The position numbers were made by a program, and so were the translations under genes. A DNA stretch of 64,000 nt, from positions 1,139,001-1,203,000 of the forward strand of contig NZ_JAMXSR020000002.1 of the NCBI RefSeq assembly GCF_024124765.2, in the 5' to 3' direction. Below the pieces are notes generated by a model. It was not told the origin of the DNA. It made no database searches and worked only from the letters and a program-made list of their open reading frames with translations. Origin of the DNA: Sphingomonas sp. H160509 (GTDB lineage: Bacteria; Pseudomonadota; Alphaproteobacteria; Sphingomonadales; Sphingomonadaceae). Positions 29,078 through 40,000 of this stretch are shown here, one piece after another; positions within the stretch are counted from its first letter, which is position 1, and every line of letters begins with the position of its first letter.

Positions 29078-29348
29078 CGAGAGCATCGCGGAGATCCTTG
29101 ATCGTGGTTTTGACGAGGGCATCGGCCAGGTCGTCGGAGCGGCTGACGCTGCGCGCGATCGCGGCGGTGGTGTCGGAGGCGGAGCGCTCGTCGGTGCGCG
29201 CTTCGGCAACGCCGGCAGAGTGCGCGCGCTCGGTCTTCGCGGTGACCTTCGCCGCGCCAGCCGTCTCGCCGTTGTGGCGGATCAGCGCGACGCCGGCGAC
29301 GATCGCCAGCAGTAGACCGACGGCGATGATGATGCGGATCCGCGTCAT
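28950..29348 (-). CDS. Rz-like inner-membrane spanin
   Basis: The 132-residue protein begins with one membrane helix (MTRIRIIIAVGLLLAIVAGV) and continues as a long alanine-rich, charged coiled-coil (SRSDDLADALVKTTIKDLRD), the i-spanin layout. It overlaps the endolysin stop (ATGA) and is itself overlapped by the Rz1-like lipoprotein. Role inferred from topology and position. Confidence 0.72.
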   Translation of the reverse strand: MTRIRIIIAVGLLLAIVAGVALIRHNGETAGAAKVTAKTERAHSAGVAEARTDERSASDTTAAIARSVSRSDDLADALVKTTIKDLRDALDAVPAAAPSVPLPAAPVDRLRDSINAGIDRANRAAEVADAAP

Positions 29349-30211
29349 GTGACCACCGCCTGGCACTTGGCGCGATCGACGTTGCCGACCCGGTGCGCGA
29401 TCCAGCCCTTGTAGAAGACCTTCAGCTTCGGGTTCACGCAGACCAGGCGCGCATATTCGAACCCCTGCGCCGCATCGAGCTGGTCGAGTGTAACGGCGCA
29501 GAGGTTTGCCGCGCCAATCCGCGACTGGCACGCGCGGTACGCTGCGATCGTGCCCGGGCCGACGCGTCCGTCGACCGTCAGCGTGGTACCACACACCGCA
29601 TTGGTCGAGGCCTGGAACCACCGCGACGGCCGCGCGGAACCCATGTTCACGGTGGTGTCGAACAACTCCTCGGTGACTGCGGCGTCGATCGGCACAAGTG
29701 CCGCGTAGCCAGGGTCAATCAGGTACCGGCGGTAGTAGATGCTTTCGGCCACCTCGCGGGGTAGCGTCCGCATGGGCCCGGTGTAGCCGTTTTGGATGGC
29801 AACCACCTTGGTGATGCCCATGTGCGTCTCACCGCCGGGGTCTGCCGGATGATTCACGTAGCCGCCTTCAACAGCGATCACGCTTGCGATCATCGCCAGC
29901 GCCGCGGCTGCGATGCCCCCGGCTGCCTTCGGCGCGACCTTGCCGCTGATCGAATTCCACAGGCTCTGACGCTCGGCCGCGGGCTTCTGCGGAATCAGCC
30001 GGGCGACGATCGTCGCAACGAACAACAGCGTCGGGATGACGTGTGCGACGGACTCGGGAAGAAGGCTGCGCACGTCTTCGGGCAGGCCGTTCCAGATTTG
30101 CAGCAAGGTATCGGGAGCAGCTGCGGCCAGCGCAGTCAGCAGGGCGCCGAACGCAGACAAGCGTACGGACCACAGGCGCCAGGCATGGCGCCAGTTGTCG
30201 ATCAGTTTCAT
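29345..30211 (-). CDS. Membrane-anchored GH108 endolysin with holin-like N-terminus
   Basis: The first ~80 residues (MKLIDNWRHAWRLWSVRLSA then FGALLTALAAAAPDTLLQIW and VIPTLLFVATIVARLI) match the DUF7940 holin-like small membrane proteins. After a linker and another hydrophobic stretch comes a GH108 lysozyme domain: SVIAVEGGYVNHPADPGGET, with the catalytic glutamate in VEGGYV, HMGITKVVAIQ, and a C-terminal peptidoglycan-binding part with LTVDGRVGPGTIAAY. So one 288-residue chain joins features normally split over two genes. The start at 30211 is favoured by the DUF7940-like N-terminus. The stop overlaps the Rz-like start. Confidence 0.8.
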   Translation of the reverse strand: MKLIDNWRHAWRLWSVRLSAFGALLTALAAAAPDTLLQIWNGLPEDVRSLLPESVAHVIPTLLFVATIVARLIPQKPAAERQSLWNSISGKVAPKAAGGIAAAALAMIASVIAVEGGYVNHPADPGGETHMGITKVVAIQNGYTGPMRTLPREVAESIYYRRYLIDPGYAALVPIDAAVTEELFDTTVNMGSARPSRWFQASTNAVCGTTLTVDGRVGPGTIAAYRACQSRIGAANLCAVTLDQLDAAQGFEYARLVCVNPKLKVFYKGWIAHRVGNVDRAKCQAVVT

Positions 30212-30249
30212 GATGGTCTCCGGTGGGTGGCGGCGATCGGCCGCGGCGT

Positions 30250-30489
30250 TCAGACCTGGTCGTAGGTCGACGAAAGCGCGCGGACGCCGCGCAGCAGACC
30301 GTCGCGATCGAGCGCAGCTTCGGCCTGCCCGATCAGGATAATGATCGCCGGGGTCGGCGCGATCGGCGGGTAGGCCGTGTTGAGAACAGCCTTCAGGGAT
30401 CCGGCATCGCGCCGCGTGCGGCTCGCCGCAGCCGGTACGAGCATGAACAACGTACTGACGACGATCATGACCAGGCCACCGTCGATCAT
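30250..30489 (-). CDS. Small phage membrane protein (79 aa)
   Basis: The protein starts MIDGGLVMIVVSTLFMLVPA and has a second hydrophobic patch, TPAIIILIGQAEAAL. The start overlaps the stop of the preceding gene (30486-30489). Placement in the lysis cluster suggests a holin-associated role, which is inference. Confidence 0.55.
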   Translation of the reverse strand: MIDGGLVMIVVSTLFMLVPAAASRTRRDAGSLKAVLNTAYPPIAPTPAIIILIGQAEAALDRDGLLRGVRALSSTYDQV

Positions 30490-30734
30490 GGCGCTTTGCT
30501 CCCTGTCGAGTTTGGTACTGCCAAGACCTCGAGCTTTGCCTCGATCCGGGTCGTGCGCGCGTCGATCGCCCGGAGCTGCTCGTCGCGTTGCTCGAGCACC
30601 GTGATGCGGCGGTCCTGCTCACGCACCTGGTTGATGACCCCGCCGATCGTCAGCAGTGCGCCGATGATCAGACCAGCAGCGGTGATGACAGGGACCCAGG
30701 CTAGCCAGCGAGGCGGCGCGACAGAGGCGCTCAT
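30486..30734 (-). CDS. Small phage protein: membrane helix plus coiled coil (82 aa)
   Basis: One membrane helix (WVPVITAAGLIIGALLTIGG) is followed by a heptad-rich segment, VINQVREQDRRITVLEQRDE. This layout is common in phage lysis or holin-accessory proteins. The stop overlaps the start of the downstream membrane protein. Confidence 0.6.
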   Translation of the reverse strand: MSASVAPPRWLAWVPVITAAGLIIGALLTIGGVINQVREQDRRITVLEQRDEQLRAIDARTTRIEAKLEVLAVPNSTGSKAP

Positions 30735-30800
30735 AGGGGACCGGTCCGCGCGACTGCGCGGGCCGCGAGGCGAACGTTATTCATGATCGTCTCCTGGACC

Positions 30801-33472
30801 TTAGAGCGTCACGCCGGCCATGGCGGCGAGCTGGCGTTCGATGCGGAACCGCTCTTCGGTCTGCTCGTCGCGGTTGGTGATGACGCAGCCGTAAAAATCG
30901 CCGAACATTGCGTTCTGGCCGTTGAAATCGGCACCGATGCGGCACTGCCCTGCGACCGGGTAAGGGTGGGTCGGACTATCGACGATATCGATCTGCGGCG
31001 GTTCGCCAGCGTTCACGCGACCGTACCCTGGCACCGTCTGAAGCGTGAGCACGCACCGGGTGCCGATGTTGGCCGCCTGCGTGTTGCCGCTGGTACCGCC
31101 TCGAAGGCGGATCGCGTAGGTCGCGCCGCCTTGAACAGACATCCACCACGCGCCGTTGAAGGTGGTCGCAGTACTCAGCGACCGCGGCGTGTGCAGCAGG
31201 ATCTTGTTGACCGACGACTGGTTCTGAATTTCCTGCGGGTCGCGGCGCTGCATCAGAACAGCGGTTACTTGCGCGAAGTTCATGTCGCCCGGCTGGCCGA
31301 CATCCCAGTAGCAGTTGTCCATGTAGGCCATGTACGCGCCGTCGATGATCTTCAGCGCCGGGACAAAGGTTGGATCAGCCTGCCGCGCGTGCTTGCCCTT
31401 GCCCGACTGGTCAGTGATCGCGGCAATCGGATCCCCCGGGATTGATCGCCGGGATCGTCATTTCATAGTCCTGCCAGATGAAGCCGGGCTCGATCGTGAG
31501 CCACGCTCCGGCGGTTGCGGGCGGGCGGTATGCGCCGGTCTCTGTGTAGGTGCCCTTATTGAACAGGTCGTTCGCCGCGATCGGATCGTCGGCAACGTTG
31601 TTGATCGTCACGTTGACCGTGCGGACCGCCGAGGGGTTCCGCTTGAGATCGTACATCACGATGTCGCACGAGACCGTCGGGCTGGCGAGCTTCTCATAAT
31701 CCTGCCGGAAAATGTTGAGCCGCCAGCCGTAGGTCGAAAACTTGTCGCGGTTCTTTCCAGGCAGGATGCGGAGCTGTGCCGGTTCGTTCGCCGTGATGAT
31801 CCAGCCGGCGGTCACATTCTCGTTGATGGCGAAGTCGGTCGCGGTCTGGATCACAGGCGACGTGGTGTCGGCAGCAGTCGACATGGTCGTGATCGATCCG
31901 GCCGGGTTCCCCTCTCCTGCAGCTTCCGCGATGTAGAGCGCCTGGCCGCTAGGTACCTTCGTGTTCGACACGGTCGCCTGGTCGAGCACGAGGATGCCGC
32001 CCTGCTCAGCGCGAAACGGCTCCCCGGTGATGCCGGTCTTCTGTTCGAAGCGGCAGTTATAGGCCCGCACCAGCGAACCGTAGAACACGGACAGCTGCGC
32101 CTTGGAGAACGGCTTTGGGGGGCCGCGGTGCCGCGTTGTCCGCGCGCTGGTCGTATCCTTCGCAATCGTACAGATCGACGAAGCCCCACAGGCGGTAGTT
32201 GCGGTGGTTCTCGCGCATGACACAGCGCCGCAGGACGATGTTGTCTCCTTTGAAATCAACGCCGCCATCGGTGCAGTTATGCGCGACGCAGTCTTCCATC
32301 ACGATGTTGATGTTGCCGCGTTCGCCGGAGTAGCCGTCGCCGTTCTGGTAGGCGTGCAGGCTGTCGACGACGTTGCCCATCGTGCAGCGACGCATGACGA
32401 TGTCGCGTGCGTTATCGTCGAACACGATACCGCTGGCGAAGTTATCACCGTCCTGCTTCTCGCTGTCGCCGATGCAGTCTTCGAGCAGGATGTTCGTGCT
32501 GTTCCACTGGATCTTGGCAAAGAACTTCGAGAAACCGTTGACCGTTACACGCTGCATCGTGAGGCCGGTGATGTCGGCCGGATCGGTAGCGACGGCAGCG
32601 TCGTTGACGAAGAACGCGGCCACGTTGGTCGCGAGCATGTCGGTGATCGTCAGGTTGCTCAGCGACTGCCGCGCACGGAAACAGCCCCGGCCCAGATTGC
32701 GAAACGCCAGATGCCTGAAGGTAAGGTTGTCGGCGCCGCGATTGAGACGGAACACCTCGATCCCGTAGATCCCGGCCGCGGCATCGTTCTTTGCGTTCCA
32801 CATGTGGCTGCGGTCCGGATCGACCAGCCGCTTGCCGACAAACTCCGCCATCATCGGATTGCCGTTCACGTCGACGCCGCGAACGGTAGCGCCGCCGTTG
32901 GTGATCGTCAGGGTCGAGGTGAAATTGTAGCTGCCCGCGTCTGCGCGGATCCAGACCTCGGCGCCGGTGATCGCCGCTCGCGAAATGAAAGTGTTGAGCT
33001 GCGATAAGCGGCCAGCGTTTGCGACGTCGGAGCCTGACAGGTCACCGTTGCCGTTCGGTGATATCCACAGCGGCATGGGACCGGTCGCCGGAGGCGTCTG
33101 GTCGACGTCGGGCGCGTAGAACAGTTCGAAGCTGGTGACCTCCTCCTCCAGGTCGAGCTCGATGCGCGAGCAGCACAGCCTGGCATCGACCGCCTGTTCG
33201 ACGTCGACCAGGCGAACGGCCGGCGTCGCGACCGATGGGTCGGACCATACCAGGGCCGCGACGCTGACCGAGAAACGCGGATCGCCGGCGAGCACCAGGC
33301 CGCGCTCGTCGACGACAGTCTTGGCGTTGGCCAGGAGATCGAAGAACCCTTCCGCTGGTTGCAGCGAGCCGTCGCGGGCACCGGTAAGCGCATCGCGCAC
33401 CGCGGTGTTCTCGTAGCGCTCGATGATCGCTTCGCGCGTCGCCGCGGCGATGTCGTTAGGGAGCGCGCTCAA
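30801..33472 (-). pseudogene. Phage tail spike-like beta-helix protein, two frameshifts
   Basis: The N-terminal ~100 residues are head-binding-like; then LWISPNGNGDLSGSDVANAG opens a right-handed beta-helix with many solenoid turns such as NLTFRHLAFRNLGRGCFRAR, TGLTMQRVTVNGFSKFFAKI and IVMEDCVAHNCTDGGVDF. The frame breaks at a run of six G's (32117-32122) and again at five C's (31433-31437); the last part, AITDQSGKGKHARQADPTFV onward, is a lectin-like C-terminal domain. Repaired, it is about 890 residues. Such proteins bind and often cleave host surface polysaccharide. Its start overlaps the stop of the upstream gene by 4 bp. Confidence 0.72.
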
Positions 33473-34038
33473 GATGTCTTCCAGATGACGGTCGCCGCCT
33501 TCACCGCGTCGGTTTCGGACGCCGCGGCCTTGACAGCTCGCTTGGCGATCTGCGCTTTTGCCTCGATAAGCTCGGCACTGCCCGACGAAGTAATGCCATC
33601 GGCAAACCGCTTCAGCACCGCCGAGAGCTTTTCGCCGGTCAGCGCAGCTTCAGCGGCCGCATACGGATACTTCGCCTTGCGATCGGTCAGCGACAGAGCA
33701 TCGAGCACTGTGGCGACAATGCCGGCGGAACGGTCAACTTCGACGCTCTTGCGGCTGTAGATGTACTTCTTAGCGCCACCGGTGGTCAGCAGCGTCATCT
33801 GCCGCGTCTCGCGTTCGTCATCGATCTGGGCGAGCAACCGTGCCTTGACCAGGGCCATGTCGGGTACCCATCCGGTGACCGGCACGTACTTCTCGCGCGC
33901 GAGATCGCCGAACCGCGGCACCTCGTAAGCGGTCCAGGTGGCATTCCAGGACCGCGTTGCGTTCATGCTCGGATGGACGTCCGAATAGACCTGCGCCTGA
34001 ACATCGCCGGTGCTTAAGAGGATAACCCACTGCTTCAC
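33469..34038 (-). CDS. Phage tail-associated hypothetical protein (189 aa)
   Basis: The protein starts MKQWVILLSTGDVQAQVYSD and has a central helical part (KARLLAQIDDERETRQMTLL, KKYIYSRKSVEVD) and an alanine-rich helical tail. The core resembles tail fibre assembly or DUF4376-like proteins, where a ..R...L....G..Y..K...... stretch is typical, but this is weak. It is coupled by 4-bp overlaps to the tail-tip gene before it and the spike gene after it. Confidence 0.5.
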   Translation of the reverse strand: MKQWVILLSTGDVQAQVYSDVHPSMNATRSWNATWTAYEVPRFGDLAREKYVPVTGWVPDMALVKARLLAQIDDERETRQMTLLTTGGAKKYIYSRKSVEVDRSAGIVATVLDALSLTDRKAKYPYAAAEAALTGEKLSAVLKRFADGITSSGSAELIEAKAQIAKRAVKAAASETDAVKAATVIWKTS

Positions 34039-36212
34039 AGTCCAGTCCTCACGGTGAATGCGCCGGCGGGATCGCCCTGCCCTTTGCTCGTGCCGGCAAC
34101 GGGGAGCGCGCGGAGGAGCGGCGCAGCATCATACGTCGCACCCGGCGTCAGGCCGGATACGGTGATGACACCCGTATTGAGCCGCCCCTGCACGACATCG
34201 ATCTTGCCCGTCGTGGTGTTGCCCTGGCGGTAAGCATCGGTGCCGACGATCTCGGCAGCCGCGTCGGTCCAGCTCGAGCCGCCAGCCGGACGATACTGCA
34301 GGCGGGTTGCTGCCGTGAGCACACCGTAGTCGAACGCGGGCGAGCCCTCGTTGCGGAAGTAGTAGGTGACGTCCATCACCATCGAGATCCTGCCGGCGCT
34401 GTCCGCCTTGGCCGAGACGAATGATGTCGGTGCCGCTGGATAGGTCGGCGCACGGCTCTTGATCGTCGGGAAGGTTGTCAGCGATGCGCTGCTGTCGGTT
34501 GGAGGCGGTGCGACTGCGTCGGGCAGGTTAATCGTCACGGTACCGGGCAACACGGCATCCGCCAGCTTGGAGACGATCTGGATCGTGCCCGACGTCATCA
34601 CGCCGGTGATCGTCAGCGTACCGCGTGCGATCGACGCCGGATCGTTGTCGATCGAGGCAGCGATCGACCCGGAGATGACGATCGCGAAGTCGGTCTGCGC
34701 GGATACGTCAGCACCACCGCGACGTCGGGTCGCCTTGACCGAGACGGGCAACTGACCGGCGACGATCGCACCCGATGCGTCGGTCGAAATGTTGATGACG
34801 GTGTCGGAAAGGTCGAGGCTCTTCGTGATGTCCGAACCAAGCTCGGCCGGCTTCCATTCGTCGATCGGCGAGCCGTCGGCGTAGGTCGCCTGGATCGCCG
34901 GGTTCATCTGGTACCAGCTGGGCCCGGGCAGCGCGGCCGTCCCGGGCGTCGTCGAAATATACAACCAGCGTGAACCGTCGGCGAGGTCGACGATATCGCC
35001 TTCGCGGTACGTCATCGTGGCGACGTAGAGACCGCGCGGTGTGAGCGGCGCTTCGAAGGCGATGTCGGACAGCGCATGCACGGTCCAGGTCGGCTGCGCC
35101 TTGATATCGACGCGCCACCACGGCGTGCCGTTCTCGATCTGCTTTACCGACGATACGGGCGGCAGCGCCGAGCCGTCCGCCTGCAGCGTTGCCATCACGT
35201 CGCCGATCGCGCCGACACGCGCGACGAACAGCTTGCCCAGCCAGCTGACGCCGGCGACGGCGTTGACGCTCTGCGCGATGCGCTGAATCAACTCGCGCGC
35301 AGTGGTCTGGGACGTAACCTGGATCGACAGCGGCATCGGCCGAAATGCGTCGAGCGCGTTAAGCGATGCCTGGTCGACGCGATCGCCAGCGCCGACGATA
35401 TCGGCGATACGACGGATCAGCTCGCCCGGGTAGCGCGGGTAGCTGCCTGACTGGCCGCCGGTGTCGCCCTTGACCAGGTAGCTGAGCGTTCCTTCAGGCG
35501 GCGCACCGTGGCGGACCTTGCCCTCGGCCAGACAGGTTGCGAACCGTCCGGCCGGGATCGTCGCGGCAACCAGCGCCGCGTGATCGGCATAATCGGCGAT
35601 CGCCGCGGGAAAGCGCGAAAGCTCATCGAGCGCGGCTTCGACCGCGTAGATCGGGCCGGCGCCGGAGATCTGCACAACGGAATTGGCGACGTCGACGAGA
35701 ACGCCGGTCGCATAGCGCGGAGCGCCCAGCGCTAGCGGCTTAGCCGTACCCTTCAGGTCGGCCGGACCTTCCGCTCCGCCGGTGCCGGCATAGGTGCCGA
35801 GCACTGGCTGATCGAGCCAGGCGTCGTCGACTGCGATCGAGGCGGTAGCGATGCCGGCATCGATCGACGGCTGCGCCTTTACGCGGCCCTCGAAACGCTG
35901 CGTCCAGCTCGCGAACGGTGCACCGACGTCGCCGGTCCAGATCCGCACCGGGGCGCCGGCGTAGCGCAGCGCTGGCGCGTCCTTGAACGGCACGCACGAG
36001 AACGACAGGTTCGACGCCGGCGTACCGACCTGCCCGTCGAACTCGCCGGAGAACAGATCGTAGGACAGCTTGGGCAGCTTCGCGATCGCTGGCCACCACA
36101 CGGTATCATTCAGATGGCAGACGCTGCTTTCGTCGACGCTGGCCATGCGCAGGGTCACAGGCGCCAGCGTGCCGGCAACACGCGCGACGATCTCGATCAA
36201 GACGCCCTTCAT
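34035..36212 (-). CDS. Phage tail tip/hub protein
   Basis: The ~725-residue protein begins MKGVLIEIVARVAGTLAPVT. An N-terminal baseplate-hub-like part has VRIWTGDVGAPFASWTQRFE, a middle carries LIRRIADIVGAGD and VNAVAGVSWLGKLFVARVG, and the C-terminal third has fibronectin-like strands ending TVSGLTPGATYDAAPLLRAL. Position after the tape measure and the distal-tail-like gene is that of the tail-tip hub of siphoviruses. The start overlaps the previous stop by 4 bp; a GTG further upstream would overlap it more. Confidence 0.65.
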   Translation of the reverse strand: MKGVLIEIVARVAGTLAPVTLRMASVDESSVCHLNDTVWWPAIAKLPKLSYDLFSGEFDGQVGTPASNLSFSCVPFKDAPALRYAGAPVRIWTGDVGAPFASWTQRFEGRVKAQPSIDAGIATASIAVDDAWLDQPVLGTYAGTGGAEGPADLKGTAKPLALGAPRYATGVLVDVANSVVQISGAGPIYAVEAALDELSRFPAAIADYADHAALVAATIPAGRFATCLAEGKVRHGAPPEGTLSYLVKGDTGGQSGSYPRYPGELIRRIADIVGAGDRVDQASLNALDAFRPMPLSIQVTSQTTARELIQRIAQSVNAVAGVSWLGKLFVARVGAIGDVMATLQADGSALPPVSSVKQIENGTPWWRVDIKAQPTWTVHALSDIAFEAPLTPRGLYVATMTYREGDIVDLADGSRWLYISTTPGTAALPGPSWYQMNPAIQATYADGSPIDEWKPAELGSDITKSLDLSDTVINISTDASGAIVAGQLPVSVKATRRRGGADVSAQTDFAIVISGSIAASIDNDPASIARGTLTITGVMTSGTIQIVSKLADAVLPGTVTINLPDAVAPPPTDSSASLTTFPTIKSRAPTYPAAPTSFVSAKADSAGRISMVMDVTYYFRNEGSPAFDYGVLTAATRLQYRPAGGSSWTDAAAEIVGTDAYRQGNTTTGKIDVVQGRLNTGVITVSGLTPGATYDAAPLLRALPVAGTSKGQGDPAGAFTVRTGL

Positions 36213-37002
36213 CGGATCAAGCTGACCTGGTTGATCTGCCAGCCCCAACCGGCCGCGCGGCGCTGGATGGCGGTCAGGTCACCGACGAGCGTGCCGTAAT
36301 AGCAGCGGCGCTGACGCTGGACGTCCGGCGTCGGGTCGGTGCAGACGAACACTTCGCCGGTGTTGCCGACGCGCTCGATCAGCGGCCGTACAGCCGACTC
36401 GACCTCGTCCTTATGCACCGCGTTGAACTCGATCGCGATCGTCGGCAGCTTCACGCCGTCGCGCTTCAGCGGCACCCCCGCGAGGACAGGTCGTAGCTGC
36501 CGAGATCCTTGACGCCGAACTTGCCACCGAACCCGAAATTGCGGTGCAACTGCAGCTTCGCGCCGAGCACCAGGCGGCCGACGGTCGCGGCCGCATTGCC
36601 GAGCCCGGCGATCGTCAGGCGGACATAGCGGCCGACGATCGACGCACCCGACCACCAGCCGATACCGCGGCCGCTTTCCCATGCCGCAGCCCCGGCGAGG
36701 AACGGCAGCACACCAGTCGAAAAGGTGCCGGCCGGGAAACCGGACCCCTGCCCTGCAGTCGCGACCTCGACGGTGAGCGTCCAGGCCCCGGTTGCGCCGT
36801 CGCAGCCGAGCAGCGCTGCAAAGTCGAGCGGCCGATCGGCGCCGAGATCCACGACCAGGCTCTGCGAAGCCGTGCCGGCAGCCGACTGCCAGGTCACGCC
36901 GAGATAGTCGTTGCCGACATACGCCGGATCGTGACCGGCCGCAGCGGAGCTGGCCGTCACGCCGGCGAAGGCGAGCGGCTTGACGATGATCGCATTCGCC
37001 AT
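36209..37002 (-). pseudogene. Distal tail-like protein, one frameshift
   Basis: The N-terminal part MANAIIVKPLAFAGVTASSA is rich in beta strands (SLVVDLGADRPLDFAALLGC, VGRYVRLTIAGLGN) and runs to YDLSSRG. Past a run of five C's on the plus strand (36475-36479), the next frame continues PLKRDGVKLPTIAIEFNAVH and ends WQINQVSLIR. One added base rejoins them into about 265 residues. Location directly after the tape measure fits a distal tail or adaptor protein; no family was confirmed. Confidence 0.6.
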
Positions 37003-37005
37003 GTC

Positions 37006-40000
37006 TTACCCCGCCGCTACGAAAGACCGGCCGCTGCCGATGAAGTTGCTGTCGTTCGCCGCGGCCGCGGTGAGCCGCGCCAACAGATCGTTGGTGACCG
37101 CCGCCTGCTGGCTCATCTGATCGAGCAGCTCGTTGGTGGTCTGCGTATTGGTCGCGGTCGTGGCCGCGCTTGCAGCCGTCGCCTTGGCAAAGGGCGATTC
37201 AGTCGCCGTGCCGATCGGCGTTGCGTTGTCGATCGTGCTGATCGCCTTGTTGGTCGCGGCCTGGACGGCATCGAGCGCGTCGAAATACGCCTTGGTCGAG
37301 CCGTAAAGCTGACGCTCGATGTCGAGATAGGTCTGCGCCGCGGCCTGGTACTTGCCCTGGTCGATCGACTTCCCGCCGGCGATCTGTGCGAGATACGGTG
37401 CCAGCGCCGACTTCGCGGCCTGCTCCTGGTCGCGCAGCGAGTAGGGCGAGTTGGAGCCCATCTTGAGGCTGGCGAGGAAGTCCTTGAGGCTGGCGCTGGC
37501 GGTCGCGGTGCTGTTCTTCACCTGGGCGAGCTGCAGATCGTACAGCTGCTGCGCCTGCGTCATCTGTTCGGCGGTTGCGCCGCCCTCCTTCAGAGCGTCG
37601 ACCGTCTTCATGAACTTGGCGTTCAGTTCGTCGATCGCCGCACCGACGGGATCGAGCATCGCCTTTAGATCCTTGGGCACCGCTTCGATCATCAGCGCCT
37701 TCGACAGCGCCTTCTCGAGGTCGCCGCCCGCCGCCAGGATCCTTTTCGATGCAGCCGAGATCCCGCCGATCACGCCATCCGACAGAGCGTCGGCAATCGC
37801 CGCGCGCACCGCCTCTTCCTCGGTCGCATAGGCGTCGACGCCAGTGAGCTTGCCCTGCCCGGTCGTATCGACGCGGTACGCGCCCGCCTTATGGCCGGGG
37901 CGGTAGCCTATCGACACGGATCCTGCGCCCGTCACGGTACCGCCCAACGCCTCGGCGATGCGGCTGAGTGAACCGGCAACGCTCGTTGCCGATGCGGACG
38001 CTGCCGCCTTCTCGGCCGTGCCGTTGCCTTTGGCGGTACCGGCCGCGAGGCCGTCGCTGCCGAACGTCAGCGTCGACGAACCTTCCTTGGTCTTCTTGAA
38101 CAGGCCACCAACGACGCTGCCAAGAATGCCGCCGGCGATCGCGCCGAGCGGTCCGGCCGCGCCGCCCAGCGTTTTGCCGAGCGTCCCGCCGATCGTCGAC
38201 GCGACGGTCTTGCCGAGTGCGTCGCCGGCAACCTTGCCGAGCGCACCACCAACGGCACTGCCGAGCTGGTTCTGTTTGCCACCGGTGATCGAAGCAAACA
38301 GCGAGCCGCCGATCTGCCCGTACGATGCGCCGCTTAGAACGCTGCCGATGCCCTTCTCGAGACGATCGAGCGATTCACTGCTGATCTTCAGCGGCGAATT
38401 GCGCAGGCCGTCAATCAGCGACTTTGCCGCGTCGCCGGCGGGCTTCTCGACGCCGCCTGGCTGAAGCAGGTTGCGCGCGGGGCCGTTGATGCGGATCCCG
38501 AGCAGATCGGCTGCGCCGGCGATGCCGTCACGCACCTGGTCGGTGAACGCGATGCCGGCAGCCTCGGCGTCGACCTGCATCTGCTCGCCGGCAGCGGCGA
38601 TGCCGGCCTGCCAGGCGTTGATCGCGTCGTCGACTTCCTCGGGGCCCATGATGACCCGAAAATTGTTAGCGGCGTTCGCGGTCTGCGCGGCCGAGAAGTC
38701 GCGCTTGGCGTTGCCGACGTATGTGATCTGCTGGTCGGGCGTGATCTTGCCGGCCTTTGCCAGCTTGTCGATCTCCTCCAGCTCTTCGCGGTATTTGCGC
38801 GCGGCATCGGCTGCAGGGTCGAACTTGCCGAGGATCTGATCGAGCGTGGTGTCGAGCTTCTTCTGCTCGGCTGCCGCCTCGCGCTCCGCCTTCGCGGTTT
38901 CCTTTACAGACGCGCGGTAGTTGTCGACGGCGAGCTTGCCCTTCTCCCATGCGACATGGAAGTGATCGGAGTGGCCTTTATCGCCCGGGCCGAACAGCTG
39001 CTCGACGCCGCCAGCGTTGCGCCGGATCGAGACGCCGGCCTTTTCAAAGATGGCGCGGATATCGTCCTTCGTCATCGATGCCATGCCGCCCTTCGGCACG
39101 AAGTCGACCGCGGCACTGCGATAGTGATCGGAGTTCGAGACGTGCTTCCCGCCGGTCGTGCTGGTGATCTGCACGCCGGGGATCGCATCGCGCAGCAGCT
39201 TCGAGATCGACGCCGGCGTGGCAAGATCAGGATCGCGGGTCGGCTTGCGGTTGGCGGCCGACTGACGATCGCGCTCCGCCTTTACGTCGGCCTGGCGCTT
39301 CTTCTCGATTGCCGCCAGTTCGCGCGTCAGGGACGCATCGACCTGCTTCCCGCGTGCAGCCTCTGCCGATGCAGCACGCTGAGCCGCGGCCACCTGGTCG
39401 TCATAGAGCTTCTTGATCCGCTCCATGGGATCGGCCGACCGCTTGGCCGCTTCCGCTGCTAGATCGACGCGGGTGCGCTGCACGTTCAGTTCAGCGGCCG
39501 CAATCTTGTCCTGCTGCTCTTTCGCCTTCGCCTTCAGCTCGAGCACACGACTGGCGGCATTCGCCTGCGCCAGGTTGACCGGACCACCACCGCCAGTGAT
39601 CGGCGATATCGTTGAATCAGCCTGCGCCTGTGCCTGCTCGATCATGGCAAGCGTCACGCGCCGAATGCTGACTTCCCGAGCGAGGTTCTGCTTGGCCTCA
39701 ATGTTGGCCTGCTCGGCGCGGCTGCGCAGTGCCTTGTCGCCGTCGTCGAGTGCCTTGGTCTGGTCGCGGATCGCCTGCGACACGCCCTCGGCCGAACGGG
39801 CAAAGATGTCCTGCGCTTTCGCCGTCGCTTCCGACTCGATCGCGGTCTTCTTGAGCTTCGCCGTCGCGTCTTCGAGTGCGTTGTTATGATCGAGGATCTT
39901 GCCGACGAGCGGGGCAAGCACCGTCAGGCCGATCGTGGCAGCAATGCCCCACGGCGTCGTCAGGAACGCGGCGACGCCGGCAAGCTTGCCGCCCATGCCC

